Positions 26,844 to 36,731 of a stretch of 37,296 bases of DNA are shown here, one piece after another. The stretch lies in contig JAGWBA010000015.1 of the NCBI GenBank assembly GCA_021296215.1, forward strand, positions 1-37,296, written 5' to 3'. The notes beneath the pieces were generated by a model, which did not search any database, was not told the DNA's origin, and saw nothing but the letters and a program-made list of their open reading frames with translations. Positions within the stretch are counted from its first letter, which is position 1. Every line of letters begins with the position of its first letter. The stretch comes from Flavobacteriales bacterium. Its GTDB lineage: Bacteria > Bacteroidota > Bacteroidia > Flavobacteriales > ECT2AJA-044. Made by a program: the position numbers and the translations under genes.

Positions 26844-28064
26844 TCAACGATTTAGCACTCGTTTTCCTACTTGGCAAATTAAGCATTTTTTTGGCCGGCA
26901 ATAATGCACGAACTGATGCTGCGCCGCTTGCCCATCCAAAGCGGATTCAACAGGAATTCCACGAGCAACAAACGATTGTACTATGCGATTGTTCTCGGCA
27001 CTTAGAGACTGAGCCCAATTCAATGCTTTTTCAATGAAGCTCTGGTCGCCCCGCCACCTGCCGTAGTAAAACAATAAAGGAACAATTGCATTAAGCAGAA
27101 CCACTCTCGACTTTGCTAGCCCAAAGCCTTTCCCTATGGCTCTGTTACACAAGCTAATCCACTCGTTAGGGTCATTCATTTTCAATAAACGATGAACCAG
27201 GTCCGGATATGAGTAAAGGAGTCGGGCGAGTTGTTCCATTCTCTTATTCGGGTGATTGGGCGGACGAATTCCACCGAATTTCCATAATCTCGCGTCGATA
27301 GGCTCCAAGTGATGCTTGAGTCGAAGTACATGGTAGTGAGCAAAGAGGTCCACATAGTCTTTTCTGACACTTCCCTTTGAGCACCATCCAGATTGACCGA
27401 TCAACAGGGCCAAAATCGATCTGTACTCGTGCGCCTCGCGCCGAATTATTCGAAGTGGAGTTCTAAGTGCCACCTGCTCAAAAGGCTCTGAATTCTCCTT
27501 TAATCCGAAAGAACGACAAAGAACTTGGTAAAAGGTCTCCTCCCAATGATGCTGATTGTTGAGCAGTCTTAATTTCCATTCTTGGCTTCGCTCTTCCAAA
27601 CGCGTGACCATCATTCTCTCCCAGTGCGCCTTCCAAAACAGCTCGTCAAAGTCTCCGAGGAATGGTTCGCAAGGGATCCAGTACATATCGGCCCTAAGTT
27701 CTTTCCAGCGATCGAAGACCTTTCGATGCACGCGACCGCAAAGCTCTAGGGTAGGTATACGCTCTCCATTATTGTTCGTTACGGGTCGGTCGTCTTTCCA
27801 AACAACATGTAGTAAAACGGGATCGTAATTGGTATCATTCTGATGTCCATGGGCGAACCAATCACTACTATTTACGTGAATCTCTATTGGCCCAACCCAT
27901 TCCAGGTTTCCCAGCTTTATGTGGGCCATGCGGAAATCAGGACCTGCCGCAGTATGGTCTTGGCCGGGGTCGATCACCTCGAGCTGCTGGCCTTGAGTGG
28001 TCAGTAGCTCCCGTTGATTATACCTTCTGTACTTCCAAATGAAATGAAGAAAAAGCTCTTCCAA
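26844..28064 (-). CDS. DUF2851 family protein
   Basis: 406 aa from a TTG at 28064. The N-terminus MEELFLHFIWKYRRYNQREL is typical of the family and no better start lies upstream; the in-frame sequence reaches the pyrF stop region without an ATG. Conserved segments are GPDFRMAHIKLGNLEWVGPI, EIHVNSSDWFAHGHQNDTNY and VLLHVVWKDD. Near the C-terminus four cysteines (CRPKKCLICQVGKRVL region) could bind metal. The pattern EIHVxSSDW...H...D...YxxVLLHVVW looks like a nuclease- or metal-site arrangement, but no function is established. It lies 45 bases after pyrF. Confidence 0.85.
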   Translation of the reverse strand: MEELFLHFIWKYRRYNQRELLTTQGQQLEVIDPGQDHTAAGPDFRMAHIKLGNLEWVGPIEIHVNSSDWFAHGHQNDTNYDPVLLHVVWKDDRPVTNNNGERIPTLELCGRVHRKVFDRWKELRADMYWIPCEPFLGDFDELFWKAHWERMMVTRLEERSQEWKLRLLNNQHHWEETFYQVLCRSFGLKENSEPFEQVALRTPLRIIRREAHEYRSILALLIGQSGWCSKGSVRKDYVDLFAHYHVLRLKHHLEPIDARLWKFGGIRPPNHPNKRMEQLARLLYSYPDLVHRLLKMNDPNEWISLCNRAIGKGFGLAKSRVVLLNAIVPLLFYYGRWRGDQSFIEKALNWAQSLSAENNRIVQSFVARGIPVESALDGQAAQHQFVHYCRPKKCLICQVGKRVLNR

Positions 28065-28109
28065 ATGACGGTCGATAGTCGCCGCACTTCGAACCGATCG
28101 TAATGTAGG

Positions 28110-28925
28110 TCATCGGCAATAAATGGCCATGCTCAGGGCCAACTTTTTTGCCTCTTCACGTGCCTTTGAAGCAAAATCATCACCGGACCCCGCGTAAAGG
28201 ATTCCCCGGGAACTGTTGATCAAAAGTCCGATATCTTTATTAGCGCCGTGTTCGACTACTTCTTCAAGCGAACCTCCTTGTGCGCCAACCCCGGGCACCA
28301 ATAGAAAATGATCAGGAACAATGGACCGCACTTCGCGCAATGATTCGGCTTGTGTTGCGCCCACAACGAACATGAGAGAATCGGGGTTCGACCAAGAGGC
28401 CGTTGTCCTCAACACATTTTCGAATAAATAATCGCCACCGAGTTTCTGCTTTTGGAAGTCAGATGCTCCAGCGTTGGACGTGAGAGCCAAGACGATCGCC
28501 CATTTCCCCCTTCCTTCCGAAAGGAAAGGGCCGACGGAATCAGAGCCCATGTAAGGCGCTACGGTAATCGAGTCAAAACCCATACGCTCTAAAAATGCTT
28601 CAGCGTACATGCGGCTAGTGTTACCGATATCGCCGCGTTTAGCATCGGCAATCGTAAAGTGATTCGGATAGTTTTCGTTTAAATACTGTATCGTACGTTC
28701 GAGGCTCCTCCATCCATCGAGCCCACGGGCTTCGTAAAAAGCCGTGTTGGGTTTGTAGGCTACACAGAAATCATGAGTTGCATCGATGATCGCTTTATTG
28801 AAGCTAAAAATAGGGTCTGCATCCGATTTGACCACCTCGGGCATACGATCGAAATCGGGATCCAATCCGATACATAAAAAGGACTTTTTCGACCTGATTT
28901 GTTCAATGAGTTGATCTCGTGTCAT
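28110..28925 (-). CDS. pyrF: Orotidine 5'-phosphate decarboxylase (type 2)
   Basis: 271 aa, the longer type 2 form. FLCIGLDPDFDRMPE, CVAYKPNTAFYEA, the catalytic DAKRGDIGNTSRMYAEAF with D94, K96 and D99, then VLALTSNAGASDFQ and the phosphate-binding VPGVGAQGGSLEEVV. It converts OMP to UMP, the last step of pyrimidine synthesis. Its ATG overlaps the prfA stop (TAATG), so it is probably coupled to that gene. Confidence 0.96.
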   Translation of the reverse strand: MTRDQLIEQIRSKKSFLCIGLDPDFDRMPEVVKSDADPIFSFNKAIIDATHDFCVAYKPNTAFYEARGLDGWRSLERTIQYLNENYPNHFTIADAKRGDIGNTSRMYAEAFLERMGFDSITVAPYMGSDSVGPFLSEGRGKWAIVLALTSNAGASDFQKQKLGGDYLFENVLRTTASWSNPDSLMFVVGATQAESLREVRSIVPDHFLLVPGVGAQGGSLEEVVEHGANKDIGLLINSSRGILYAGSGDDFASKAREEAKKLALSMAIYCR

Positions 28926-30010
28926 TATGCGTTGGTTTGTTCACCTTCCTTCATTTTCTTCACGTTTTCAACCATCTGTAGCTCGTCGCTTATCTTGGCC
29001 AAATCGCCGTTCATAATATCGTTCAGATTGTACAAGGTCAGGTTGATCCTGTGATCGGTTACACGACCTTGCGGAAAATTATAAGTTCGAATCTTGGCCG
29101 ATCGGTCACCGGAACTCACCATGGTCTTTCGCTTGCTCGAGATCTCATCGAGGTGCTTCTGCAATTCGCGTTCGTATATACGACTACGCAAGACCTTGAG
29201 GGCTTTATCGAAGTTTTTGATTTGCGACTTCTGATCCTGACATTGAGCTACGATTCCGGTCGGAACGTGAGTCAAGCGCACAGCAGAGTAGGTCGTATTC
29301 ACTGATTGTCCTCCGGGCCCGGAACTGCAGTACGTTTCTTTCTTAACATCGTTCATGTCGATTTCTACATCGAACTCTTCCGCTTCGGGCAAAACGGCTA
29401 CCGTCGCCGCAGACGTGTGCACACGGCCTTGAGTCTCCGTCGCGGGTACCCGTTGAACTCGGTGAACACCGGATTCGTACTTGAACAATCCGTAGGCGTT
29501 ATCACCATTGATATTGAAGATGATCTCTTTGTAACCACCTGCCGTTCCTTCGGCATAATCTACGAGTTCAGTCTTGAATCCTTCATTTTCCGCATAACGC
29601 ATATAGATCCTGTATAGGTCGCCGGCAAACAAATTCGCCTCATCTCCTCCGGTACCTGCACGAATCTCCATCACCGCATTTTTCGCATCCTCAGGATCCT
29701 TCGGAATAAGTAGGACCTTGATCTTTTCGGTCCAAGCTTCTTCTTGTGGCTCTAGTTCCTCAAGCTGCATTTTAGCCATTTCCTTGAGCTCGGGATCTTT
29801 TTCATTATTGAGGATATCGCGTGCCTCTTCAATTCCTTCTACGAGCTCCCGGTATTGATTGCCCGCTTGGACGATAGGTTCGAGCTCTTTGTACTGTTTA
29901 TTGAGCTCCACGTAGCGCTTCATATCGGCGATCACATCCGGATCGCTGATTTGGGTAGCCAGGTCGTTGTACCTGCGCTTAATTCCATTCAATTGTTCCA
30001 ACAGCTCCAT
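28925..30010 (-). CDS. prfA: Peptide chain release factor 1
   Basis: 361 aa. The PAT tripeptide for stop-codon reading is at 189-191 ([15 protein letters not shown]), which marks RF1 rather than RF2. The catalytic GGQ is at 233-235 in [40 protein letters not shown] is also typical. It releases the peptide at UAA and UAG. Purine-rich AGAAGAAGAGAAG lies before the ATG. It is 12 bases after purM and overlaps pyrF. Confidence 0.98.
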   Translation of the reverse strand: MELLEQLNGIKRRYNDLATQISDPDVIADMKRYVELNKQYKELEPIVQAGNQYRELVEGIEEARDILNNEKDPELKEMAKMQLEELEPQEEAWTEKIKVLLIPKDPEDAKNAVMEIRAGTGGDEANLFAGDLYRIYMRYAENEGFKTELVDYAEGTAGGYKEIIFNINGDNAYGLFKYESGVHRVQRVPATETQGRVHTSAATVAVLPEAEEFDVEIDMNDVKKETYCSSGPGGQSVNTTYSAVRLTHVPTGIVAQCQDQKSQIKNFDKALKVLRSRIYERELQKHLDEISSKRKTMVSSGDRSAKIRTYNFPQGRVTDHRINLTLYNLNDIMNGDLAKISDELQMVENVKKMKEGEQTNA

Positions 30011-30022
30011 CTTCTCTTCTTC

Positions 30023-31192
30023 TTATGAGTATTCGAATGTTCCGTGTTCGCTCTTAATGCTCAGTTTCTTTTCCCCTGATTCAACTCGACCAACGATTTG
30101 GGCTCCGATACCAAAATTCTCAGCGGTCTGAATTATACGTTCTGCCTCGCTTTCTGGTAAGTACAACTCCATTCGGTGCCCCATGTTGAATACTTGGTAC
30201 ATTTCTTTCCAGTCCGTACCGCTCTCTTCGTGAATCAACTTAAAAAGTGGTGGGGTAGCAAAAAGGTTGTCCTTTATAACATGATGCTCATCAATAAAGT
30301 GCAGCACTTTTGTTTGAGCTCCTCCGCTGCAATGGACCATACCGTGGATGTTACTTCGGTTTTCTTTAAGAATTTCCTTAATGACCGGAGCGTAGGTCCG
30401 CGTTGGTGAAAGAACGAGCTTTCCAGCGTCGAGGCTGACTCCCTCAACGACATCAGTAAGGCCTTTGGACCCTGAGTAAACCAAATCAAGAGGTACGCTC
30501 GGATCAAATGACTCTGGATACTTCTCTGCCAAAGACCTATCAAAGACATCATGTCGTGCCGAAGTCAATCCATTCGACCCCATGCCACCATTGTACTCGG
30601 TTTCATAAGTGGCCTGACCAAAACTTGCCAAACCAACGATTACGTCGCCCGGTTGTATTCGATCGTTACTGATTACTTCATCCCTTCTCATTCGACAGGT
30701 CACTGTTGAATCAACAATGATCGTACGAACCAAATCGCCAACATCAGCCGTTTCACCACCTGTGCTGCAAACTCCAACTCCCAATTCCCTCAGTTGAGCC
30801 AACAACTCCTCGTTTCCGTTGATAAGGGCACTAATCACTTCGCCTGGAACCAGATTTTTATTCCTTCCAATAGTGGAGCTCACAAGGATTTGATCGGTTG
30901 CACCGACGCAAAGAAGGTCATCGATATTCATGATCAATGCATCCTGCGCAATTCCTTTCCAAACAGAAAGATCTCCGGTCTCTTTCCAGTACATGTAAGC
31001 CAAGCTCGACTTAGTTCCAGCACCATCGGCATGCATCACGAGACAATGGTCTGGGCTACCTGTCAGGTGATCCGGTATGATCTTACAGAAGGCCTTCGGG
31101 AAAAGCCCTTTGTCGATGTCCTTAATGGCTTCGTGAATGTCTTCTTTTGAAGCGCTTACCCCTCTCTGGTTGTATCTTTCTTGTTGACTCAT
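30023..31192 (-). CDS. purM: Phosphoribosylformylglycinamidine cyclo-ligase (AIR synthase)
   Basis: 389 aa from the ATG at 31192 (MSQQERYNQRGVSASKEDIH). The frame stays open to 31240 but would include the terminator region, so the shorter start is chosen. Conserved parts are HADGAGTKSSLAYMYW, NIDDLLCVGA, GGETADVGDLVRTI, GLASFGQATYETEYNGGMGS and VFNMGHRMELYL. This is the longer Bacteroidota form of PurM; the usual form has about 345 aa. It makes AIR from FGAM with ATP in purine synthesis. It is the first gene of the packed purM-prfA-pyrF group. Confidence 0.93.
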   Translation of the reverse strand: MSQQERYNQRGVSASKEDIHEAIKDIDKGLFPKAFCKIIPDHLTGSPDHCLVMHADGAGTKSSLAYMYWKETGDLSVWKGIAQDALIMNIDDLLCVGATDQILVSSTIGRNKNLVPGEVISALINGNEELLAQLRELGVGVCSTGGETADVGDLVRTIIVDSTVTCRMRRDEVISNDRIQPGDVIVGLASFGQATYETEYNGGMGSNGLTSARHDVFDRSLAEKYPESFDPSVPLDLVYSGSKGLTDVVEGVSLDAGKLVLSPTRTYAPVIKEILKENRSNIHGMVHCSGGAQTKVLHFIDEHHVIKDNLFATPPLFKLIHEESGTDWKEMYQVFNMGHRMELYLPESEAERIIQTAENFGIGAQIVGRVESGEKKLSIKSEHGTFEYS

Positions 31193-31202
31193 GGCGGTAA
31201 AA

Positions 31203-31234
31203 TAAAAAAGCATCCCGACAAAGGCCGGGACGCT
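31203..31234 (-). terminator. Rho-independent terminator of the PorE-like gene
   Basis: agcatcccg (31209-31217) pairs with cgggacgct (31226-31234), with one G-U, followed on the minus strand by a T6 tract (31208-31203). It lies between the OmpA-family gene and purM. Confidence 0.85.
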
Positions 31235-31255
31235 TTTCACTATAAACTATTTTAT

Positions 31256-33334
31256 CTACTGTCCTTTTGGAACGTAGTTACGGCTTTTCACCTGGAAGTC
31301 CGTTCTACGATTCAACTGACGAGCAATCTCATCGGCCTCATCACCATTATCGCGTTGCAAGCGACGAATGAATGCCTCGGTCAAACGATCTCCCGCTTTC
31401 AAGTACTCAGGTCCTTCATAAGACTCGTTGATGACGAACGGTTCATTCTCCCCCATACCAACTGCGATCAAGCGATCCTCGGCAATACCTTTTGAGATCA
31501 AGTAATCGACACAAGATTGTGCACGACGTTGTGAAAGCTGCTGGTTAGCGGGGTCACTACCGATGTGGTCAGTATGCGAACGAAGCTCAATGGTAATGTT
31601 CGGGTTGTCTTCCAAAACTTCAACCAACCCGTCCAATGACTCCATGGCTTCCGGGCGAAGCTCTGCACTGTTAAAGTCATACTCGATCTTAGGAAGTACG
31701 ATCGGCTTGCGGATCGGATCCAGTTCCTTATTCATAACCAAGGTATGCAAGAAACCATCTGTGGTTTCTTCGAATGCAGAAAGCGGAATACCCACGGTAG
31801 TTACACTACCTGATTTCGTTAAATAATCTTTGGCTTCGAAATTCAAAGTATAGTTAACTCCTTCGGCCAACTGATCAGCGCCAAAGTAGTATGCTCCAGA
31901 TTTATCTGTGGTAGTCTCGAGTGCCGCACCGTCGCTACCTACTAATTTAACCGTAACGCGATCAAGAGTTCGGCCAGACTTCGTGTCGGTAACAACTCCA
32001 GAAAGTGCAAAAAGAAGCGGCTTCAAACGAACGGCGTAAATGTCATCACCTCCATGACCGCCATCTCGATTGGAAGTCATGTATCCTACTTCTGGCTCGT
32101 CGCCTTTGAAGATGATGGCGAAGTCATCAGAGTTGGAGTTTATCGGAGACTTCATGTTCTCCACTTCTCCGAAGGTTCCATCGGGATTCATTTTCACCCG
32201 GAAGATATCCCAAGCACCCATTCCTGGGTGACCATCTGATGTAAAATATAAGTAGTCACCTTGTACGAACGGATAACCCTCGAATCCAACCGTATTCACT
32301 TGTGGACCCAAGTTTTCAGGCGTACCCCAAGTACGTACGCGACGCTCATAAGTAAGTTTGTACAAGTCGCGGCCACCTTCTTCTCCAAGGTCAGCAGCTA
32401 CGATCATGGTCTCATCATCCAACAAGAATGGATGACCGATAGAAGCCAAAGAGTCAACATTGATATTCACCAACTCAGGCTCGCCCCATGTCTTACCCTT
32501 CTTACGCGCCATATAAATACGGCAGCCCAAGAAACCGGCGTTCTTCAAATTCTCACAACGAGTAAAGAACAACATGTTACCACGCTCGTTCACCGATGCG
32601 AAACCTTCGTGAGCTTTTGTGTTAATATCATCGGGCAGTGGGGCAGGAACGGACCACGATGGGGCTTCGTCTTCAGTGCCACTTCTGCTTCGTCGACCAC
32701 CGCGACGCTTGCGCTCTTCATGTGTTTCGTACAAGTCCATGAATCCTTGATCGGTCCAGCCGTCAATATCCTTACCGGCACCATCCTCGCGCTGTGAAGT
32801 AAAGATGATCGAAGTTTGATCTTTATCGCCCCAAGCCGGAGCAAAATCGTTTTCTTTCGTATTGAAATCTCGCAGGTTCTCTAGTTCATAGCGCGATGTA
32901 GTTTCGAGCCACTCTAGAGCCTTTTTACAACTTTCTACCCCTTCTCTACCCCGAGGGTCGGACGGAGCGTCCTGACGGTAATTTTCATAGGCAACAATTG
33001 CCTCATCGTATTCTCCTTGAGCCTTCAACATATCCGCGTAGTAAAGCTTTGCGACCGGATCAGGATAGCGGCGTTTGATGGTGCGGTTGTAATAACCTGC
33101 CGCTTTTCTCCAATCGCCCATCATTCGATAACACTCCGCCATGCGGAATGTGATCTCTTCTTTGATTTGACGGTCTTTCTCCTTGGAAGAAGCTTTTTTA
33201 TACAATTCAGCGGCCTGCGCAAAAAGCTGAGCTTCAAATGCTTGGTCTGCTTGAATGGTGTAATTTGTTTGTGCTGATACGCTAAGGATGCCGACAAAGA
33301 GTAAGGCTGTGAGTACCGATCCGAGTCTCTTCAT
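31256..33334 (-). CDS. PorE-like OmpA-family envelope protein (TPR - PD40 propeller - CRD - OmpA)
   Basis: 692 aa. Signal peptide 1-21, ending SVSAQ. TPR helices about 25-140, with repeated YYxxAxxLxxxGxYxEAIxxY forms. A PD40 beta-propeller about 155-435 (IIFTSQREDG, YLYFTSDGHPGMGAWDIFRV, GYMTSNRDGGHGGDDIYAVR). A carboxypeptidase-regulatory-like fold about 440-510. An OmpA peptidoglycan-binding domain about 545-690, with ELRSHTDHIGSDPANQQLSQ and RRAQSCVDYL. This domain order is that of PorE (PG1058) of the type IX secretion system. PorE is a lipoprotein, while this protein has no lipobox cysteine. An Arg-rich insertion (206-220) interrupts the propeller. No other T9SS gene is close, so PorE-like is the safe label. 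Confidence 0.82.
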   Translation of the reverse strand: MKRLGSVLTALLFVGILSVSAQTNYTIQADQAFEAQLFAQAAELYKKASSKEKDRQIKEEITFRMAECYRMMGDWRKAAGYYNRTIKRRYPDPVAKLYYADMLKAQGEYDEAIVAYENYRQDAPSDPRGREGVESCKKALEWLETTSRYELENLRDFNTKENDFAPAWGDKDQTSIIFTSQREDGAGKDIDGWTDQGFMDLYETHEERKRRGGRRSRSGTEDEAPSWSVPAPLPDDINTKAHEGFASVNERGNMLFFTRCENLKNAGFLGCRIYMARKKGKTWGEPELVNINVDSLASIGHPFLLDDETMIVAADLGEEGGRDLYKLTYERRVRTWGTPENLGPQVNTVGFEGYPFVQGDYLYFTSDGHPGMGAWDIFRVKMNPDGTFGEVENMKSPINSNSDDFAIIFKGDEPEVGYMTSNRDGGHGGDDIYAVRLKPLLFALSGVVTDTKSGRTLDRVTVKLVGSDGAALETTTDKSGAYYFGADQLAEGVNYTLNFEAKDYLTKSGSVTTVGIPLSAFEETTDGFLHTLVMNKELDPIRKPIVLPKIEYDFNSAELRPEAMESLDGLVEVLEDNPNITIELRSHTDHIGSDPANQQLSQRRAQSCVDYLISKGIAEDRLIAVGMGENEPFVINESYEGPEYLKAGDRLTEAFIRRLQRDNGDEADEIARQLNRRTDFQVKSRNYVPKGQ

Positions 33335-33397
33335 GTTGTAGGTTAAGATTACGCTTATAACGTGCTAAAATAAATAAACTTCACGAATAGCCATAAG

Positions 33398-33428
33398 AAA
33401 AACCCGAGGCGTCGGACCTCGGGCTTTT
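33398..33428 (-). terminator. Rho-independent terminator after the glutamine synthetase gene
   Basis: cccgagg (33403-33409) / cctcggg (33417-33423) with flanking A5 and T5 runs. On the minus strand it gives a stem followed by T5 and ends the glutamine synthetase transcript. It may also work from the other side. Confidence 0.82.
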
Positions 33429-33451
33429 TAAATACTTCCTATTTCAACATT

Positions 33452-35624
33452 TTATCGTGTAAAAAGCATCTCTCGATACTTCGGCAATGGCCACAATTCA
33501 TCGTCGATAACGATCTCTAGTTTATCCACCTCATATCGAATGATCTCGAAGTAAGGCTTCGCCTTTTCATCGTATGCGATGGCTTTATCGCGCATGTTGT
33601 CAAGCACGTTCGCTTTCTTGCGCTCCTCGATCATGGCATCGATGCTCGATTTGATCTTGGCTACCCTGCCCGAGATCTCTTTGATCATGTCGAGTTGCTC
33701 CTTCGCGGCCTCCTCGAAATCGCCTTTCGAAAGGACTTCTTTACACCCTTTCACGTTTTCGATCAAGGTGTTCTGATAGCGGATCGCGGTCGGAATAATG
33801 TGATTCTTGGCCAAATCGCCTAATACACGCGATTCGATCTGGATGGACATTTGATATTGCTCCAACATCACTTCGTGATGGGCGTGCACCTCTTTTTCAT
33901 TCAGCACACCAAGCTCCCTAAATAAATCCACAGACTTCTTACTCACGTAGTTATCAAGTGCTTTCGGTGTAGTTTTAATGTTCTCCAAGCCCGGCTTTTC
34001 AGCGTGCTTTTCCCAAGTGCTGCTGTATCCATCACCTTCAAAACGAATGGCCTTTGACTCCTTAATATAATCGCGGAGTACATTGAAGATCGCCCCATCC
34101 TTTTTGAGTCCCTGTTTGATCAAGGCATCCACGTCGGCTTTGAACCGATGCAATTGCTCCGTCATGATCGTGTTTAAAACGGTCATTGGCAACGAACAAT
34201 TCGCACTTGAGCCTACGGCTCGAAACTCGAACTTGTTCCCCGTAAACGCGAACGGCGAGGTTCTGTTGCGATCGGTATTGTCGAGCAGTACGTCGGGAAT
34301 CTTACCAACGACGTTGAGTTTAAGATCCGAACGTTCTTGAGGAGATAATGCTCCTTCTTTCACCTCTTCGAGTTTGTTCAGGGTATCGGTCAATTGAGAT
34401 CCGATGAACACGGAAATGATCGCTGGCGGAGCTTCGTTCGCACCCAATCGGTGATCGTTAGAGGCCGTTGCGATACTCGCGCGAAGTAATCCGGCATGAC
34501 GATTCACCGCCGCGATCGTGTTAACGAAGAATGTGAGAAATTGAAGGTTACTCTTTGGGTTTTTGCCCGGTTTCAACAAGTTCACTCCTGTATCCGTACT
34601 GAGCGACCAGTTGTTGTGTTTTCCGCTTCCATTAAGTCCGGCGAAAGGCTTTTCGTGGATCAAGCAACGGAAGTGATGGCGACGCGCCACCTTATCGAGC
34701 AGGTCCATCAACAATGAGTTGTGGTCCACTGCCAAGTTCGCCTCTTCGAACATCGGCGCCACCTCGAACTGGTTTGGTGCTACCTCGTTGTGGCGAGTGG
34801 TCACGGGGATTCCGAGTCTCATGGACTCGCGCTCGAACTCCTTCATGAAGGCCATGGCACGAGTCGGAATCGATCCGAAATAGTGATCGTCGAGCTGCTG
34901 TCCTTTTGCCGGAGCATGGCCAAACAGAGTTCTGTTAGTCAAGATCAAATCAGGACGCACATTGTAAAGGGCCTCGTCAACCAAGAAGTATTCTTGCTCC
35001 CACCCCAGGGTTGCATTGACCTTGGTTACATTCTTATCAAAGTACCTACATACTGCGGTTGCCGCTTCATCTACTGCATTCAAAGCGCGCAATAGCGGAG
35101 TTTTATTGCCCAACGCCTCTCCGGTGTACGAAACGAAGATCGTGGGAATGCACAGGGTGTTATCAATAATAAAGGCCGGGGACGTAGGGTCCCATGCCGT
35201 ATAACCTCGGGCTTCGAAAGTATTTCGGATACCGCCACTCGGGAAGCTCAATGCATCGGGTTCTTGTTGAACCAATAGATCACCGTCGAATCGCTCAATG
35301 GCGTAAAGAAAGCGTCGTGTTTTTCTGCCGTGGCTCCTGTAAGGGGTTGAAACCAGTGAGTATAGTGTGTTGCCCCTTTACTGATGGCCCAATCCTTCAT
35401 GGCCGAAGCTACTTGATTAGCAATGTCGCGATCGATATTCTTTCCAGATACGATTGCTTGCATTACACTTCGGACGCCTCTTCCGGAAGATACTCCATCA
35501 CGGCTCCGGTGTGGAAGACCATCTCTCCCCACAGTTCAGACATTTTAGCCTTGACCTCGAAGCTTTTAGTAGGCTTGCGCTCCATAGTTTGCTTAAGTGC
35601 TTGAAAACGAATGTTGGACGACAT
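33452..35624 (-). pseudogene. glnA: Type III glutamine synthetase, broken by two frameshifts
   Basis: Three frames together make one GSIII of about 725 codons. Frame one (ATG at 35624, MSSNIRFQALKQTMERKPTK) ends at a stop at 35463-35465. Frame two (MQAIVSGKNIDRDIANQVAS ... HWFQPLTGATAEKHDAFF) is lost at about 35300-35305. Frame three (AIERFDGDLLVQQEPDALSF ... DDELWPLPKYREMLFTR) runs 607 aa without a fault. The first break looks like one lost base (EV-V-MQAI restored). The second lacks about six codons plus one base compared with the family. All active-site parts in the long frame are intact (GWEQEYFLVD, NGSGKHNNWS, NRTSPFAFTGNKFEFR). Decay is recent, or these are sequence errors. A good promoter (35651-35681) and terminator remain. 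Confidence 0.88.
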
Positions 35625-35650
35625 AAGACGTTTGAGATTTAGTGATGTGG

Positions 35651-35681
35651 CAAAGATACCAACAACTCGAGTCCCAACAAT
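35651..35681 (-). promoter_or_regulatory. Bacteroidota-type promoter of the glutamine synthetase gene
   Basis: On the minus strand ATTG (35681-35678), 19 bases, TATCTTTG (35658-35651), a perfect TAnnTTTG. The start codon at 35624 is about 27 bases downstream of the -7 element. Intact promoter and terminator argue that this gene is, or was very recently, in use. Confidence 0.7.
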
Positions 35682-35771
35682 GACAGATTTGTCACTTTTT
35701 ATTAGCACACCCTTAAAATCGAGGGGGTATGATTACATAAGTTCCTTTTTCAAGAGGGAGCAACGGGGTTT

Positions 35772-36728
35772 TTAGGGGGTAAAAAGCAAGTAGACGTATA
35801 TTCCGTAAGTTGCGAGAAGAATAAACCCTTGCCAATTTCCTATGGTCCGTTTTTTTCCAACGTACAGAAAAGGGGCCAACAAAAAGGCAATACCAAGCAT
35901 CCACCAAATATCGACTTCGAGCAGTCGGTGATCCGTAATGTGAATCGGGTGGATCATGGCCGTGATACCCAGGACGGCCAGTATATTAAAGATGTTGGAT
36001 CCAATAAGGTTTCCTATCGAAAGGCTTTGTTCCTTTTTAAAGGTCGCAATGAGGGAAGCCGCAAGTTCGGGGATACTCGTGCCCACGGACACCATAGATA
36101 CGGAGATCACTCGTTCGCTAACATTCCATGCACGGGCAATGTCCACGGCACCTTGAATGAGCCAATCGGAGCCGTAAAAAAGAGCCACAGCCCCGACCAC
36201 GAGGTATAGTGCCATGCGTCCGGGTGGGTCGGGAATATCTTCTTTATCCTCTTCGGGCAAATCGTGAATGCGGCGGGATTCATCGCGCCGAGAGGCGCTG
36301 ATCAAAAAAATATTGAATGCGACGAGTAGAACGAAGAAAACGAGGCCTTCGACGAATCCGAGATAACCATCGAAATACACGAAGAGCATGAATAAGATGG
36401 AGGATAGGAACATCGCGGGCCAATCGAACCGCCGGCTATTCACCGAAGCGGAGAGCCCAAAAATGGCCGCGGTGAGTCCGAGTACCAGGCCGATGTTCGC
36501 GATGTTGGAACCGATGACGTTTCCGAAGGTGATGTCGGTATGCCCTTTGAATGCTGCGTTGAGGCTAACGAGTAGTTCGGGGCAAGAGGTCGCAAACGAA
36601 ACTACGGTCATTCCGATGACCAAGGTGCTTACTTTGAGACGTACGGCGAGAGTCACCGATCCGCGTACCAACAAGTCCCCACCGAGCGTCAGTAATGCTA
36701 ATCCGGCCAGGAGAAATACCCACGCCAT
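35772..36728 (-). CDS. CaCA-family Na+/Ca2+ (or K+-dependent) cation exchanger
   Basis: 318 aa, ten or so membrane segments in two inverted halves. Alpha-1 repeat: GMTVVSFATSCPELLVSLNA (39-58) followed by GNVIGSNIANIGLVLGL. Alpha-2 repeat: SMVSVGTSIPELAASLIATF followed by GNLIGSNIFNILAVLGI. The two glutamates in CPEL and IPEL are the expected ion ligands. The polar middle loop (SRRDESRRIHDLPEEDKED) is cytoplasmic and acidic. It exports Ca2+ in exchange for Na+ at the inner membrane; the exact ion is inferred from the family. It begins three bases after tatA and is probably co-transcribed with it. Confidence 0.92.
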   Translation of the reverse strand: MAWVFLLAGLALLTLGGDLLVRGSVTLAVRLKVSTLVIGMTVVSFATSCPELLVSLNAAFKGHTDITFGNVIGSNIANIGLVLGLTAAIFGLSASVNSRRFDWPAMFLSSILFMLFVYFDGYLGFVEGLVFFVLLVAFNIFLISASRRDESRRIHDLPEEDKEDIPDPPGRMALYLVVGAVALFYGSDWLIQGAVDIARAWNVSERVISVSMVSVGTSIPELAASLIATFKKEQSLSIGNLIGSNIFNILAVLGITAMIHPIHITDHRLLEVDIWWMLGIAFLLAPFLYVGKKRTIGNWQGFILLATYGIYVYLLFTP

Positions 36729-36731
36729 AGA

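Noticed and set aside
31193-31240. Upstream extension of purM
   Set aside because: The extra codons fall in the terminator hairpin; the PurM family starts at MSQQERYNQRG.
35713-35907. 64-codon minus-strand frame between the glutamine synthetase and exchanger genes
   Set aside because: Most of it overlaps the exchanger C-terminus in another frame, and the free part is not conserved-looking.
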